From NCBI GenBank assembly GCA_963783175.1, contig CAWANG010000048.1:62001-126000 (forward strand): DNA of 64,000 nucleotides, in the 5' to 3' direction. This document shows, in pieces, positions 8,358-17,507 of the stretch. The position numbers and the translations under genes were made by a program. The notes beneath the pieces were generated by a model. That model saw only the letters and a program-made list of their open reading frames with translations, ran no database searches and was not told the origin of the DNA. The DNA is from Roseiarcus sp963783175. GTDB lineage: Bacteria > Pseudomonadota > Alphaproteobacteria > Rhizobiales > Beijerinckiaceae. Positions within the stretch are counted from its first letter, which is position 1; each line of letters opens with the position of its first letter.

Positions 8358-9840
8358 GTGCTTATCCCGCCGATCGACAAAGTCAGGGGCCCGTTCGAGC
8401 GGGTGACGACGCCCGCCGAAGCGGTGGACCATCTCGCCCGCCTCTACGACGAGGCGACGCAGGCCTTGCGCGGCGCGGTCGAGCGTTTCCTCAAGGACGG
8501 CGAGCCGCCGTCGGCGGCGACGCGGGCCTTGTTCCGCTATCCCGAACTGCGCCTGACCTATGCGCCGAACGGCCCGGCGCTTTCGAGCCCGCGGGCGTTC
8601 GCGAAATTCAGCGAGCCCGGCGTCTACGCGACGACGGTCACCCAGCCGCAAGAGTTTCGCGGCTATCTGCTCGAGCAGCTCGAGCCGCTGGTCAGCGAAT
8701 ACGGCGCCACGATCGAGGTCGGCGTCGGCGCGCCGGAGATCCCCTACCCTTATGTGATCGAAAGCGGCGACGAACTCACGCGCGGCGGCGCCGACCCGGC
8801 CGAAATGGCGCGTTTCTTTCCCATCCCCTTGCTGGCGACGATCGGCGACGAGACCGCGGACGGCGAGTTCGACTTCGGCCCCGAGCGGCCGCTCGCCCTC
8901 TTCGACGCGCCCCGCGTCGATTATTCGCTGCGCCGCCTCGTGCACTACACCGGCTCCGACTGGCGGGCGATGCAGCCTTGGGTGCTGCTCACCAACTATC
9001 ACCGCTACGTCGATCAGTTCGTGCACTGGGGCTTGAAGCAGTTGCACGCCGCAACCGGCGTCGAGAAAGTCGTCCTGCCGGGCAACGTCGTCATCGACCT
9101 GTCGATCTCACCGACGGAGGCGGAAGCGCGCGCAGCCGCGGTCGCCTGGCACCGGTTCCAGATGCCAGCCTACCATTGCGTGCGCGCCGACGGGCGCGGG
9201 ATCAGTCTCGTCAACATCGGCGTCGGACCGTCGAACGCCAAGACCATCACCGACCACATCGCAGTCTTGAGGCCCCATTGCTGGCTGATGGTCGGCCATT
9301 GCGCCGGGCTGCGCCAGTCGCAGGTGATCGGCGACTACGTGCTCGCGCACGCCTATCTGCGGCGTGACAACATCCTCGACGACGCAGTGCCGCTGGTGAC
9401 GCCGATCCCCGCTTTGGCCGAAGTGCAGGTCGCCTTGCAGGAAGCGGTGGCGAAAGTCACCGGCGATCGGGGAGAGGCGCTCAAGCGCCGATTGCGCACC
9501 GGCACCGTCGTCACTAACGACGACCGCAATTGGGAACTGCGCTGGTCGAAGGAACGGCGGCTCATCAACATCTCGCGCGCCATCGCCGTCGACATGGAAT
9601 TGGCGACCATCGCCACCCAGGGCTTCCGCATGCGGGTGCCCTACGGCACGCTGCTATGCGTGTCCGACAAGCCGCTGCACGGCGAGATCAAGCTGCCCGG
9701 CGCCGCCAACGCCTTCTACGAACGCGCGATCGCCGAGCATCTCCAGATCGGCATCGCCGCCATCGGCCTCCTGCAGAGCCCAGGACGAGACGCTACATTC
9801 GCGAAAGCTCAGGAGCTTCGACGAGCCACCGTTCAGGTGA
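8358..9840 (+). CDS. amn: AMP nucleosidase, +1 frameshift near the C-terminus
   Basis: AMP nucleosidase hydrolyses AMP to adenine and ribose 5-phosphate. The N-terminal Amn-specific domain (RLYDEATQALRGAVERFL, FRYPELRLTY) is followed by a nucleoside-phosphorylase-type catalytic domain (SLVNIGVGPSNAKTITDHIAVLRP, MVGHCAGLRQSQ, AVDMELATIATQGFR). GTG 8358 with GAGGAGG upstream is the start. An extra C in the CCC at 9779-9781 breaks the frame. Removing it restores the conserved ending LHSRKLRSFDEPPFR and a stop at 9838-9840, giving 493 aa, close to the 484 aa of E. coli Amn. Left uncorrected, the frame runs to 10625 antisense through the next gene. Confidence 0.9.
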
Positions 9841-9845
9841 GGCGG

Positions 9846-10469
9846 TTAGCCGATCACCACCACCGGGGTGCCGACGTGCACCCGGCCGTAGAGGTCGATC
9901 GCGTCCATGTCGCGCATGCGAATGCAGCCAGAGGATACATGACCGCCAATTTCCGACGGCTCGTTGGTGCCGTGGATGCGGATCAGCGTGTCCTTGTTGT
10001 CGACAAAGAGATAAAGGGCGCGCGCGCCGAGGGGGTTGTCCCATCGGCCTTCCAGCGGGCCGTGCTGCTTATAGACCTGGAACTGCGGCCAGCGCTCCAT
10101 GATCGACTCGGTCGGCATCCAGGTCGGCCATTCCTTCATCGCTCCGACCTCGGCGCGGCCGGTCCACCCCATATACTCGGCGCCGCTTGCGATGCGGTAT
10201 TGGACCGCCTGGCCGCGGGGCAGAATGTAATAGAGATAGTTGTTGGTGGTATCGACGATGATGGTGCCCGGTTTCTCGGGCGTTTGATACTGGACGATGC
10301 TGCGGCGGGTGGGAATCGTCCACTCGTCCGGTTCCGCAAGCGCCATCATCTCCTTGTCGCGCGCGCTGAGCTGCGGGTCGGGAAGCCCGGCTTGAATGAC
10401 CGGCGTACAGGCGCTGACCAGCGCGCTCGCCGCCAGCACAATTCCCACAAGAAAAACGTTCGTCTTCAT
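9846..10469 (-). CDS. L,D-transpeptidase lipoprotein (YkuD family)
   Basis: A periplasmic cell-wall enzyme that makes 3-3 peptidoglycan crosslinks or anchors proteins to meso-DAP. It is 207 aa. The N-terminus is a lipoprotein signal with a lipobox (ALVSAC, Cys21). The YkuD domain carries IIVDTTNNYLYYI and the catalytic motif RIHGTNEPSEIGGHVSSGCIRM, with nucleophile Cys182 and its His. The region between (PTWMPTESIMERWPQ and GGRWDNPLGARALYL-like) is typical of ErfK/YbiS proteins. It ends five bases after the restored amn stop, on the opposite strand. Confidence 0.93.
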   Translation of the reverse strand: MKTNVFLVGIVLAASALVSACTPVIQAGLPDPQLSARDKEMMALAEPDEWTIPTRRSIVQYQTPEKPGTIIVDTTNNYLYYILPRGQAVQYRIASGAEYMGWTGRAEVGAMKEWPTWMPTESIMERWPQFQVYKQHGPLEGRWDNPLGARALYLFVDNKDTLIRIHGTNEPSEIGGHVSSGCIRMRDMDAIDLYGRVHVGTPVVVIG

Positions 10470-10781
10470 ACCCGCCCCTCGCGTCTGAACGCTAACCCAT
10501 TTGTTACCATGAAACTTAACGGTTTAACGAAGGTTACCGTACGGAAACACGCCAGCGGCCTTCACGAAAACGCGATCGCGGCGCGCCCCAGAACGGCCGC
10601 GCCCGCTCGCGGGGAATTTCTTTAGCTGAACACATTCCCTTCGTCCAACGCCTTTTTTTGGCCCCGGTTCCGCCTCAGCGGTTTACGCGAAACTCGTTTG
10701 CCGAACGCTAACGACCTGGGCAAAAACGCGACAATGCGGGACTTGTTCCGCCGCCTCGCCGCACATGATCGGGAGTCGAAG
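10470..10781. other. Intergenic region between L,D-transpeptidase and proC
   Basis: A 312-bp divergent spacer. It is AT-richer than its surroundings near 10495-10545 (repeated GTTAAC/TTAACG-like words: TTAACGGTTTAACG), which probably holds the promoter of the L,D-transpeptidase. I could not identify a named operator: the TTAA words are four bases apart, not the seven of a CtrA box. A frame from 10698 runs into proC but has no ribosome site. Confidence 0.5.
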
Positions 10782-11597
10782 ATGACGCAATGGCCGGCGC
10801 GCCTCGTCCTGGTCGGGGCCGGCAAAATGGGCGGAGCGATGGCGCAAGGGTGGCTCGACGCCGGCCTCGCTCCGGCGTCGCTGACCATTCTCGACCCGGA
10901 TCCGTCGCCCGAGATCGCTTCGCTCGCGGCGAGCCGCGGCATGGCGCTCAATCCTCGAATCGCAGCCCCGCCCGAAATGCTGGTGCTCGCGACCAAGCCG
11001 CAGAGCCTCGATCAGGTCGCGCCGAGAATCGCCGCCATCGTTTCCGGGCGTACGCTCGTGCTGTCGATCCTCGCCGGCAAGACGATCGCCAACCTCTCGG
11101 CGCGGCTGCCGCAGGCGCGGGCGCTCGTGCGGGCGATGCCCAATCTTCCGGCGGCGATCGGCAGAGGCGTCACCGCCGCGTTCGCCAACCCGAGCGTGAC
11201 CGGCGATCAGCGGGGCTGGTGCGAGCGCCTGCTTGGCGCGGTGGGGGCGTTCTACTGGCTTGACGACGAGAGCGCGATCGATGCGGTGACGGCGATCTCG
11301 GGCTCCGGGCCGGCCTATGTATTCGCCCTGACCGAGGCGCTCGCGGCCGCGGCCGAGCAGCTGGGCCTCAAGCCGGAGCTTTCGATGCGGCTCGCGCGCG
11401 GCACGGTCGAGGGCGCAGCGGAACTCATGCGCCGCGACAGCGCAACCTCGCCCGCGACGCTGCGCCGCAACGTCACTTCGCCGGGCGGCACCACCGCCGC
11501 GGCGCTCGCGGCGCTCGAGGGTGCGGGCGGCCTCGAGGAACTCATGATCCGGGCAACGGCCGCGGCCCGCGCCCGGGCGGCGGAAATGGCGGGATAG
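10782..11597 (+). CDS. proC: Pyrroline-5-carboxylate reductase
   Basis: Last step of proline synthesis: NAD(P)H-dependent reduction of pyrroline-5-carboxylate to L-proline in the cytoplasm. The 271-aa product has the N-terminal Rossmann motif LVGAGKMGGAMAQGW, the NADP-contact ATKPQ, MPNLPAAIGRG, and the family signature in the C-terminal dimer domain AISGSGPAYVF...and VTSPGGTTAAAL. ATG 10782 gives the normal family length (E. coli 269 aa); in-frame starts at 10698 and 10734 would add an unconserved extension. proA, the preceding pathway step, is in the same window at 58.7 kb, unlinked. Confidence 0.95.
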   Translation: MTQWPARLVLVGAGKMGGAMAQGWLDAGLAPASLTILDPDPSPEIASLAASRGMALNPRIAAPPEMLVLATKPQSLDQVAPRIAAIVSGRTLVLSILAGKTIANLSARLPQARALVRAMPNLPAAIGRGVTAAFANPSVTGDQRGWCERLLGAVGAFYWLDDESAIDAVTAISGSGPAYVFALTEALAAAAEQLGLKPELSMRLARGTVEGAAELMRRDSATSPATLRRNVTSPGGTTAAALAALEGAGGLEELMIRATAAARARAAEMAG

Positions 11598-11838
11598 GCT
11601 CGCGGCGGCGCCCTAATCGCTCCGCCCCTACGCCGGCGTGGCCGCTCCTGCGGCTTCGCAGATCGGTCGCCACGATCTTGCCGATCGCGGTCTCGCCGAG
11701 GGCGCCTCGGGCGGCCATCAGCATGCGGCGCGCAAGCTTGTCGAACCGGCCCGAGCCGATTTCGCTCGCCATTTCCCTGCTTGGCGGGGCGCAAACGAGC
11801 GCCTAGATTAGGCCTGACTGTTTCACGGGAGACGCCGC

Positions 11839-12561
11839 ATGGCGAGCAAGCCGAAAAGCGAAGCCAAACCCGCCGACGCGCGCGGCAAGATCGTCGACGC
11901 GCTGATGGAGCTCGCGGCGGACCGGCGCTTCGAGGACATCTCGGTGCGCGACATTTGCAAGACGGCGGGCGTGTCGCTCGCCGATTTCCGCGACGCCTTC
12001 CCCTCGAAGGGAGCGGTGCTCGCCGGTTTCTCGCGCCGCATCGACCACGCGGTCCTGGCCGAGCACGGCGAGGAACTCGCCGACGAGAGCCCGCGCGAGC
12101 GGTTGTTCGACATCCTGATGCGCCGGCTCGAAGCGATGGCGCCCTATCGCGAGGGCGTGCGCGAGGCGGCCGCGTGGCTGAGGCGCGATCCCGCCGCCGC
12201 CTTGGCGATGAACCAGGTGGTGATGTCCTCGATGCGCTTCATGCTCGAGGCGGCGGGCATCGAAGCGGAGGGCGCGGCCGGGGTCGTCAAGCTCCAGGGC
12301 CTGGCGCTCGCCTGGGCGCGCATGATCCGGGTTTGGCTCGACGACGACGAGCCCGCGCTGTCCAAGACCATGGCGGAACTGGACCGCGTCCTGACCCGGG
12401 GCGAGCGGGTGGCTACGGGGGTCGATCGGTTGAGCGCGCTGGCGAGTCCGTTCACCGCGCTCGCGCAGGCGGCCTTCGATGCGCGCCGCAGGGCGCGGCG
12501 CGGCGGCGCCCGCCCCGGGCGCAAGGACGACCACGGCGACGAGGACGTGACCGCGCTCTGA
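11839..12561 (+). CDS. TetR/AcrR-family regulator
   Basis: A 240-aa DNA-binding protein. The N-terminal HTH (about 14-65) reads ARGKIVDALMELAADRRFEDISVRDICKTAGVSLADFRDAFPSK in pieces, typical of TetR. The C-terminal ligand domain is helical and ends in a strongly basic, Gly/Arg-rich tail (ARRRARRGGARPGRKDDHG) that is unusual and could add nonspecific DNA contacts. It resembles the COQ9-like TetR subgroup common in Alphaproteobacteria. ATG 11839 follows GGGAGACG. A LysE-type exporter begins 28-37 bp downstream and may be its target. Confidence 0.85.
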   Translation: MASKPKSEAKPADARGKIVDALMELAADRRFEDISVRDICKTAGVSLADFRDAFPSKGAVLAGFSRRIDHAVLAEHGEELADESPRERLFDILMRRLEAMAPYREGVREAAAWLRRDPAAALAMNQVVMSSMRFMLEAAGIEAEGAAGVVKLQGLALAWARMIRVWLDDDEPALSKTMAELDRVLTRGERVATGVDRLSALASPFTALAQAAFDARRRARRGGARPGRKDDHGDEDVTAL

Positions 12562-12589
12562 GCCGCGCGAAAGCGCTCCGGACCGGGCT

Positions 12590-13204
12590 TTGGCGCTTGT
12601 GATCATCCATCCGGAAATCCTTTGGGCGCTCGTCGCATTCGCCTTCGTCGCCTCGATCACGCCGGGTCCGAACAACCTGATGTTGATGACGTCCGGGGTG
12701 AAATACGGATTCGGCCGCACGCTGCCCCATCTCGTCGGCGTGATCTTCGGATTCGCTCTGATGATCGCGGTTGTCGGGCTTGGGCTCGGCGTCCTCTTCG
12801 AGCGCTATCCGCAAATCCTGCCAGTGATGCGGATCGCCGGGTCGCTCTACATGGTCTGGCTGGCGCTCAAGATCGCGCTCGCCAAGCCGCTCGGCAAGGT
12901 TGAGCCGGACGGTCGGCCGATCGGCTTCTTCGCCGCCGCCGGCTTTCAGTGGGTCAACCCAAAGGCCTGGGCAATGGCGCTGGGCGCGCTCGCCGCCTAC
13001 GCCGGCGTCGTCGACAGCTACGCCGGCGGCGTCCTCTTCATCGCTGCGCTCTGCGGCTTGATCGCGGTTCCGTGCTGCATCGCCTGGACGCTGTTCGGCG
13101 CCTCGCTCAGACGTCTGCTTATGGATCCGCGCGTCGCGCGGCCTTTCAATTGGACGATGGCGGCGCTGCTCATCGCCTCGATCGCGCCAATCATGTTCGA
13201 ATAG
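12590..13204 (+). CDS. LysE/RhtB-family amino-acid exporter
   Basis: An inner-membrane exporter of about 204 aa with six predicted membrane segments. The N-terminal family signature is SITPGPNNLMLMTSG with the following GxxxxxPHLVGVIFGF. Other landmarks are AGSLYMVWLALKIA and FQWVNPKAWAMALGAL. The substrate could be an amino acid or derivative. The start is either TTG 12590 or GTG 12599 (VIIHPEILW); neither has a strong ribosome site, which fits translational coupling to the TetR gene ending 28 bp upstream. Confidence 0.9.
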   Translation: MALVIIHPEILWALVAFAFVASITPGPNNLMLMTSGVKYGFGRTLPHLVGVIFGFALMIAVVGLGLGVLFERYPQILPVMRIAGSLYMVWLALKIALAKPLGKVEPDGRPIGFFAAAGFQWVNPKAWAMALGALAAYAGVVDSYAGGVLFIAALCGLIAVPCCIAWTLFGASLRRLLMDPRVARPFNWTMAALLIASIAPIMFE

Positions 13205-13222
13205 GACGGGATTGGCCCGCGC

Positions 13223-14143
13223 TCAGGCGAGCCAGCTCGCGCCGCCGAGCTTCACCATCACCACTTCCGGCGGGCGAAGGATGCGCACCGGCGCGTATGA
13301 CGTTCCGAGCCCTCCCGAGACGATCATCTTCCGTTCGCCCAGCGCGTATTCGCCATAGATGAATCTCCCCGATCGTCGTTTGAGGAGATGCACCGGCGAG
13401 CCGAGGATCGGAAGATTGACCTGCCCGCCGTGCATGTGACCCGACAGCGTCAAGGCGATCCGATCGGGAACCCACGGAAAGAAATACGGTTCGTGAACGA
13501 GCAGGATCGCCGGCGCGTCGTCTCGGATTTCGCGAATCGCCGCCGGTAGGTCATCCGCGCCGTGGCCACGCCGCGCGTGTGGCAATTGCGCCAGCAAGTC
13601 GCCCAGTCCGATCAGCCAGAAGGGCCGCCCATTCTGGGTCAATCGCACCGATTGATTTTCGAGCAGCGGGACGCCGGCCGCGGCTAGCGCCTGGCGGACG
13701 CTGCGCGAGCCGTCCGGGGGATCGCTCGGGATCGCAGCCGACCACCAGTCGTGATTGCCCAGAATGGCGTAGACGCCGAGCGGCGCCTCGAGACGGGAAA
13801 GTTGCTCGGCCCAAGCGCCGGGCGGCACATAGCCTGAAACGAATGGATGGGTGCAAACGTAGTCGCCAAGCAGCACCGTGAGATCCGGCTTCTGGGCGTT
13901 GGCGAGATCGACGATGTCGCCGACACGCTCCTCCGACATCCACGGATAACATGCGTGAATATCGGCGACGACCGCGATCTTGAGCTCAAGGTCTTCCGGC
14001 CAATCCCGAAGGCGCGGCGCATATTCGGCGAGCGTGAGCGCCGAACCGGTCTCGTAGGCTGTCGCGTAGGCGGATACCGACAGCGTCGTCGCGGCTGCGA
14101 CGCCAGCCCCGGCCAAAAACCGGCGCCTGGTCAAGTGAACCAT
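13223..14143 (-). CDS. Exported calcineurin-like metallophosphoesterase (YkuE type)
   Basis: A 306-aa phosphoesterase with a two-metal site. The N-terminus has a twin-arginine-like signal (TRRRFLAGAGVAAATTLSVSA), suggesting Tat export. Metal ligands run in the usual order: AVVADIHA (D,H), LLGDYV (D), LGNHDWW (N,H), LVHEPYFF (H) and SGHMHGGQVNLP (H,H). The substrate is unknown; relatives include YkuE and phosphodiesterases acting on lipids such as UDP-diacylglucosamine. It converges on the LysE exporter and is separated by 18 bp. Confidence 0.92.
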   Translation of the reverse strand: MVHLTRRRFLAGAGVAAATTLSVSAYATAYETGSALTLAEYAPRLRDWPEDLELKIAVVADIHACYPWMSEERVGDIVDLANAQKPDLTVLLGDYVCTHPFVSGYVPPGAWAEQLSRLEAPLGVYAILGNHDWWSAAIPSDPPDGSRSVRQALAAAGVPLLENQSVRLTQNGRPFWLIGLGDLLAQLPHARRGHGADDLPAAIREIRDDAPAILLVHEPYFFPWVPDRIALTLSGHMHGGQVNLPILGSPVHLLKRRSGRFIYGEYALGERKMIVSGGLGTSYAPVRILRPPEVVMVKLGGASWLA

Positions 14144-14184
14144 AGGTTACGCTCGTCTCAAGCGCCTGTTCGCCTACCGCCGTC

Positions 14185-14418
14185 TTACGCGTCCGTTCCG
14201 GCACGCGCAAGCTCATGTCGCGGTCGAAACAGATAGAACTCGCCGCGCTCGAGCGACTCGATCATCTCCGGCTCGAAGTCGACCGGCGGCAGCCTCAACG
14301 CTTCGGCGACCGCGGCAAGGCCGATGTCGTGATAGATGCGGGCAAGGACGCTGCCGGCTCTTCGCTCGTCGGCCGCATCGGGGATGATATGAAAATCGTT
14401 GCGCATGAGGGCTCTCAA
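14185..14418 (-). CDS. Small conserved-looking protein of unknown function
   Basis: A 77-aa soluble protein, MRALMRNDFHIIPDAADERR at the start, then a helical acidic middle (VDFEPEMIESLERGEFYLF). I recognise no domain. Supporting a real gene: a perfect CtrA-type box (14489-14503) about 71 bp upstream, and consistent codon use. ATG 14418 or 14406 could be the start. It lies 41 bp upstream of the phosphoesterase on the same strand, so the two may be co-transcribed. Confidence 0.55.
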   Translation of the reverse strand: MRALMRNDFHIIPDAADERRAGSVLARIYHDIGLAAVAEALRLPPVDFEPEMIESLERGEFYLFRPRHELARAGTDA

Positions 14419-14871
14419 CTCCGCCTTCGCTTGCAGGCCTGGCCGCGCATTCTGCGCCGGACCGTTTGATGACGCTGAGTGAAACGGGTTAACAGCGAAT
14501 TAATGGCGCGATCGGGATTTATTGCCCGCTTCCGCCGCCTCTCCGCCCCGTTTTGGCCGCAGAGATCCGGTCTGCGAGCAGATCGTTCGCGCGCATCGCC
14601 CTTGCGATGCCGCGATTGTGATGCAGCGTATTTCAAGCGGAATTGCCACTTGCTCCGATCCAGCGTAGGGGAAAGCGAAATTGCCGCCGTCGAAGGTTTC
14701 GCCGCCGACGGCGACTCATTGGCCGCCGCTCCGGCGGGGCCAGTTGTCCTCATTGAAATCTGTGGCCATTGAAGTTTTCGGGGCATTTTCGGCTTGAATT
14801 CTGTTTCGTGGTATGAGTCGTTGACCGCCCGTTCGGTCATTCGCCGTGGCGCGGAAGGAGACGTTCAGTCC
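14419..14871. other. Divergent intergenic region with CtrA box
   Basis: A 453-bp spacer between the small gene and the AsmA gene. It holds the CtrA-type box. A 97-codon plus-strand frame (14479-14772) has no ribosome site and an unconvincing composition, and I do not call it. The AsmA promoter probably lies near 14760-14850, where AT content rises (GGCATTTTCGGCTTGAATTC). Confidence 0.45.
14489..14503. promoter_or_regulatory. CtrA-type box TTAA-N7-TTAA
   Basis: TTAACAGCGAATTAA is an exact match to the CtrA consensus TTAA-N7-TTAA of Alphaproteobacteria. It lies between the small gene starting at 14418 (minus strand) and the AsmA gene starting at 14872 (plus), nearer the former. One exact match is expected by chance roughly once per tens of kb even in GC-rich DNA, so the site is a candidate only. 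Confidence 0.5.
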
Positions 14872-16671
14872 ATGCGCCGAGCCGTGGCGTGGAGCTGCGC
14901 GGTTGCGTCGATCCTTGCGCTGGCGGCGTGCGGGTTTGTCCGCTGGCCGTTGTCCGCCGCGAAGGTCGGCGACAGTTTGAACGCCGCTCTCGGCGCGTCG
15001 CCGCGCCTGCATTGGAGCGCCCCGCAGGCCGCGAGCTTTTCTGTCCTCCCCTGGCCCAGCCTGCGCATCGTCGATGCGCGGCTCGACGACGGCGGCGGCG
15101 TCAACCTCCTCTCGGCGCCCACCGCCAGGCTCGACCTGTCCCTGGTCGAGCTCGCGCGCGGGCGTTTCATCCCCACCCGCGCCATGCTCGTCAGCCCGAC
15201 CGTGACGCTCGACATCGACCGCCCGCCCTTCTCCGTGGCCGCGGTGGGATTGGCCGCGCCCGCCAGTGTCGCCGGAGCGCTCGGACCGCTGACGAGCGTA
15301 AGCCTCTCGAATGGATTCTTGCGCGTCGTCGGCGCGAAGCGCGGCCTCGACACGCTGATCGCCAACGTCCAGGGCCGCCTCGACGGGTTTACGGTCGGCA
15401 ATCAACTGCGGTTCAGCCTGTCGGCGGAGTGGCGAAACGCCCCGATCGCGATCGCCGGCGCGCTGAGCGATCCCGAGGCGGCGGCGAAGGGCGCGCTGAG
15501 CCGGTTCGAATTCGCGCTCGATTCCCCGATCGCGAAGTTTGCCTTCGATGGCTCGCTCGCGCTCGGGGATAATCCAAGCGCCGACGGCGACATGAATGGG
15601 TCGGTCCCTTCCATCGCCGCCCTTGCAGGTCTCTTCAACGCCAAGCCGCCCCCCTTCCTCGCGGCCGACGACATCGCCATCTCCGGGAAGATCAAGGCTC
15701 AGCCGGACGCGCTCACCTTTGGGGAAGCGACGCTGACCAGCGCCGAGCAGACGTTTGAAGGGGCGATCGAGATCGCCGACCCGGGCGGACGACCGACCGT
15801 CTCGGGCACGCTCGCCGCTGAAACGTTGGCGCTCGAGCCGCTGCTCGGACAGCCGCAGCGCCTGTTCAATCCGTTGGGCGGGTGGAACGCAAAGCGGTTC
15901 GCGCTCACGCCGCCGCAGGCCTTCGACCTCGACTTGCGCCTCTCGGCCGGCCGGCTTGACGTCTATGGCCGAAAGCTCGCCGACGCTGCCGCTTCATTCA
16001 TCGTGAGGGACGGCAAGCTCAGCATGAATCTCATCGACGCTGCGGCGTATGGCGGCCGCCTCGAGGGCGACGCGAACCTCGCCTGCGTCGGCGAGGACCT
16101 CAAGCTCAACGCCCGTGGCGAGCTGACCGATGCGGACCTAGGCGCGGCGCTGGCCGATTTCGGCCCGCCGGCGGCGACCGGCCGCGGCGCGGCCCGGTTT
16201 TCCGTCGAGACCTCCGGCGTTTCGCCCGCCGCCGCCGTCGCCGCCTTGACCGGAACGGCGGCGCTCGAAGCGGCGGACGGCGGCATTCTCGGCGTCAATT
16301 TGGAGGAGGCGCTCCGCCGCAGCCAGCGCCGGCCAGTCGACGTCGCGCGCGACATGCGCCTCGGCGGTACGGCGTTCGACAAGCTCGCCGTTTCCCTGAG
16401 CCTCGACGACGGCCGCGCCCGGATCGAGCGCGGCGCGATGACCAGCCGCGGCGTGGGCGCCGAGCTCGAAGGCCTGATCGACCTCGTCGCTCAACGGTGG
16501 GTTTTGCGCCTCAACGCGGTCCAGACCGACGCCGCCGGCGAAAAATCGCAAAACGCCGCCCATTTGACGCTCGACATCGACGGGCCGTGGTCCGCGCCGG
16601 CGGTCCGCTCGGTCGGCGAGGGCGGCGGAGCCGAACCGGGCGGCGAGCCTCAGACTCAGCCGTCGCGCTGA
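14872..16671 (+). CDS. AsmA-family outer-membrane biogenesis protein
   Basis: A 599-aa envelope protein of the AsmA-like bridge group, whose members span the periplasm and are implicated in phospholipid transport or envelope assembly. It has one N-terminal membrane anchor (about 3-22) that also fits a lipobox (LALAAC, Cys20), then a long beta-rich repeat region and a C-terminal AsmA_2-type domain with GTAALEAADGGILGVNLEEAL, VARDMRLGGTAFDKLAVSLSLDDG and ARIERGAMTS. The tail is Gly/Glu/Gln-rich. Whether the start is a lipoprotein signal or a plain anchor is unclear. Start ATG 14872 follows AAGGAGACG. Confidence 0.88.
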   Translation: MRRAVAWSCAVASILALAACGFVRWPLSAAKVGDSLNAALGASPRLHWSAPQAASFSVLPWPSLRIVDARLDDGGGVNLLSAPTARLDLSLVELARGRFIPTRAMLVSPTVTLDIDRPPFSVAAVGLAAPASVAGALGPLTSVSLSNGFLRVVGAKRGLDTLIANVQGRLDGFTVGNQLRFSLSAEWRNAPIAIAGALSDPEAAAKGALSRFEFALDSPIAKFAFDGSLALGDNPSADGDMNGSVPSIAALAGLFNAKPPPFLAADDIAISGKIKAQPDALTFGEATLTSAEQTFEGAIEIADPGGRPTVSGTLAAETLALEPLLGQPQRLFNPLGGWNAKRFALTPPQAFDLDLRLSAGRLDVYGRKLADAAASFIVRDGKLSMNLIDAAAYGGRLEGDANLACVGEDLKLNARGELTDADLGAALADFGPPAATGRGAARFSVETSGVSPAAAVAALTGTAALEAADGGILGVNLEEALRRSQRRPVDVARDMRLGGTAFDKLAVSLSLDDGRARIERGAMTSRGVGAELEGLIDLVAQRWVLRLNAVQTDAAGEKSQNAAHLTLDIDGPWSAPAVRSVGEGGGAEPGGEPQTQPSR

Positions 16672-16943
16672 GGGGCTGCCGGGCGGGCGAACTCGGCATC
16701 GCCAACTTAGCCGCCGGCGCGGTCCGCGCCTGCATTGACGTTGGCCACAGCTAGCCGGCCTCGCAAACGAGAGCCTAGCCCGCGTCATAATCGGTAGAGA
16801 GTCGGCAACGTTAATGGCGAAAGGCCGAATTCCTTCCGACCTGTGCGTCGATTTGCTCGCATATTCACTAAATTTTCGCGTCGAAGATAAGACCGGAGTA
16901 ACGGCTGCGCGCGCAGGATTCGCCACTGAAACGAGGTTGCGGC

Positions 16944-17507
16944 TTGGCGACGATGCGGTCCATGAGCAAATTCTTCGCTGGCTTCGTTGGCCTTGGGCGA
17001 AAGCTGGCCGGCGACGAGACCGGATCGCCGGCGGTCGAATTCGCCTTGGTCTTTCCGATCTTCATCGGCATTGTCCTCGCCACGCTGCAGGCGGCGTCGA
17101 TCTTCCTCGTCAAGGCGTTTTTTGAATCGGCGGCGGAGGAGGCGGCGAGGGTCGTCCTGACCAATCAGACCGAGACGCTGACGGCGGCGCAGTTCCAGAC
17201 CGAGGTCTGCAATCAGCTGACTGCGCTCTTCAGCTGCGCTCAGGTGACCGTCGAGCTCGAGCCGCTGCCGGCCGGCACGACCAATCTCACTTCGCTATTG
17301 CCGACTTTCGACTCCAAGGGAAACATCGTCGGCACGCCGTCGGTCGACGTCGGCGTCAACGCGGGCGCCTCAGGGACCGACATGCTGCTGGTGGTCATGT
17401 ATCCGTGGCCGGTCTATGGCGGCCCGCTCGGCCTCGACTTCGCCAACCTGGGCAACGGCAAAATGCTGATGACGTCGACCCAGGTGTTCCGGATCGAGCC
17501 GCTGTGA
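16944..17507 (+). CDS. TadE-family pilus assembly protein
   Basis: A 187-aa minor pseudopilin-like protein of the Flp/Tad system. The diagnostic N-terminal TadE motif is GSPAVEFALVFPIFIGIVLATLQ (about 28-50), a type IV pilin-like hydrophobic helix with the conserved Glu, followed by FFESAAEEAARVVLT. The rest is a periplasmic, beta-rich domain with two Cys (CNQLTALFSC) probably disulphide-bonded. The start may be TTG 16944 (GAGG seven bases upstream), ATG 16953 or ATG 16962. It overlaps the next gene by one base (TGATG), so the two are translationally coupled. Confidence 0.88.
   Translation: MATMRSMSKFFAGFVGLGRKLAGDETGSPAVEFALVFPIFIGIVLATLQAASIFLVKAFFESAAEEAARVVLTNQTETLTAAQFQTEVCNQLTALFSCAQVTVELEPLPAGTTNLTSLLPTFDSKGNIVGTPSVDVGVNAGASGTDMLLVVMYPWPVYGGPLGLDFANLGNGKMLMTSTQVFRIEPL

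Noticed and set aside
10520..10545. TTAACGGTTTAACG as a CtrA box
   Set aside because: The two TTAA words are only four bases apart instead of seven.
11542..11772. A 76-codon minus-strand frame between proC and the TetR gene
   Set aside because: The first 50 residues look protein-like (MASEIGSGRFDKLARRMLMA) but it overlaps proC, has no ribosome site and matches no family I know; too weak to call.
14479..14772. A 97-codon plus-strand frame upstream of the AsmA gene
   Set aside because: No ribosome site, unusual composition, and it covers the CtrA box and probable promoter.
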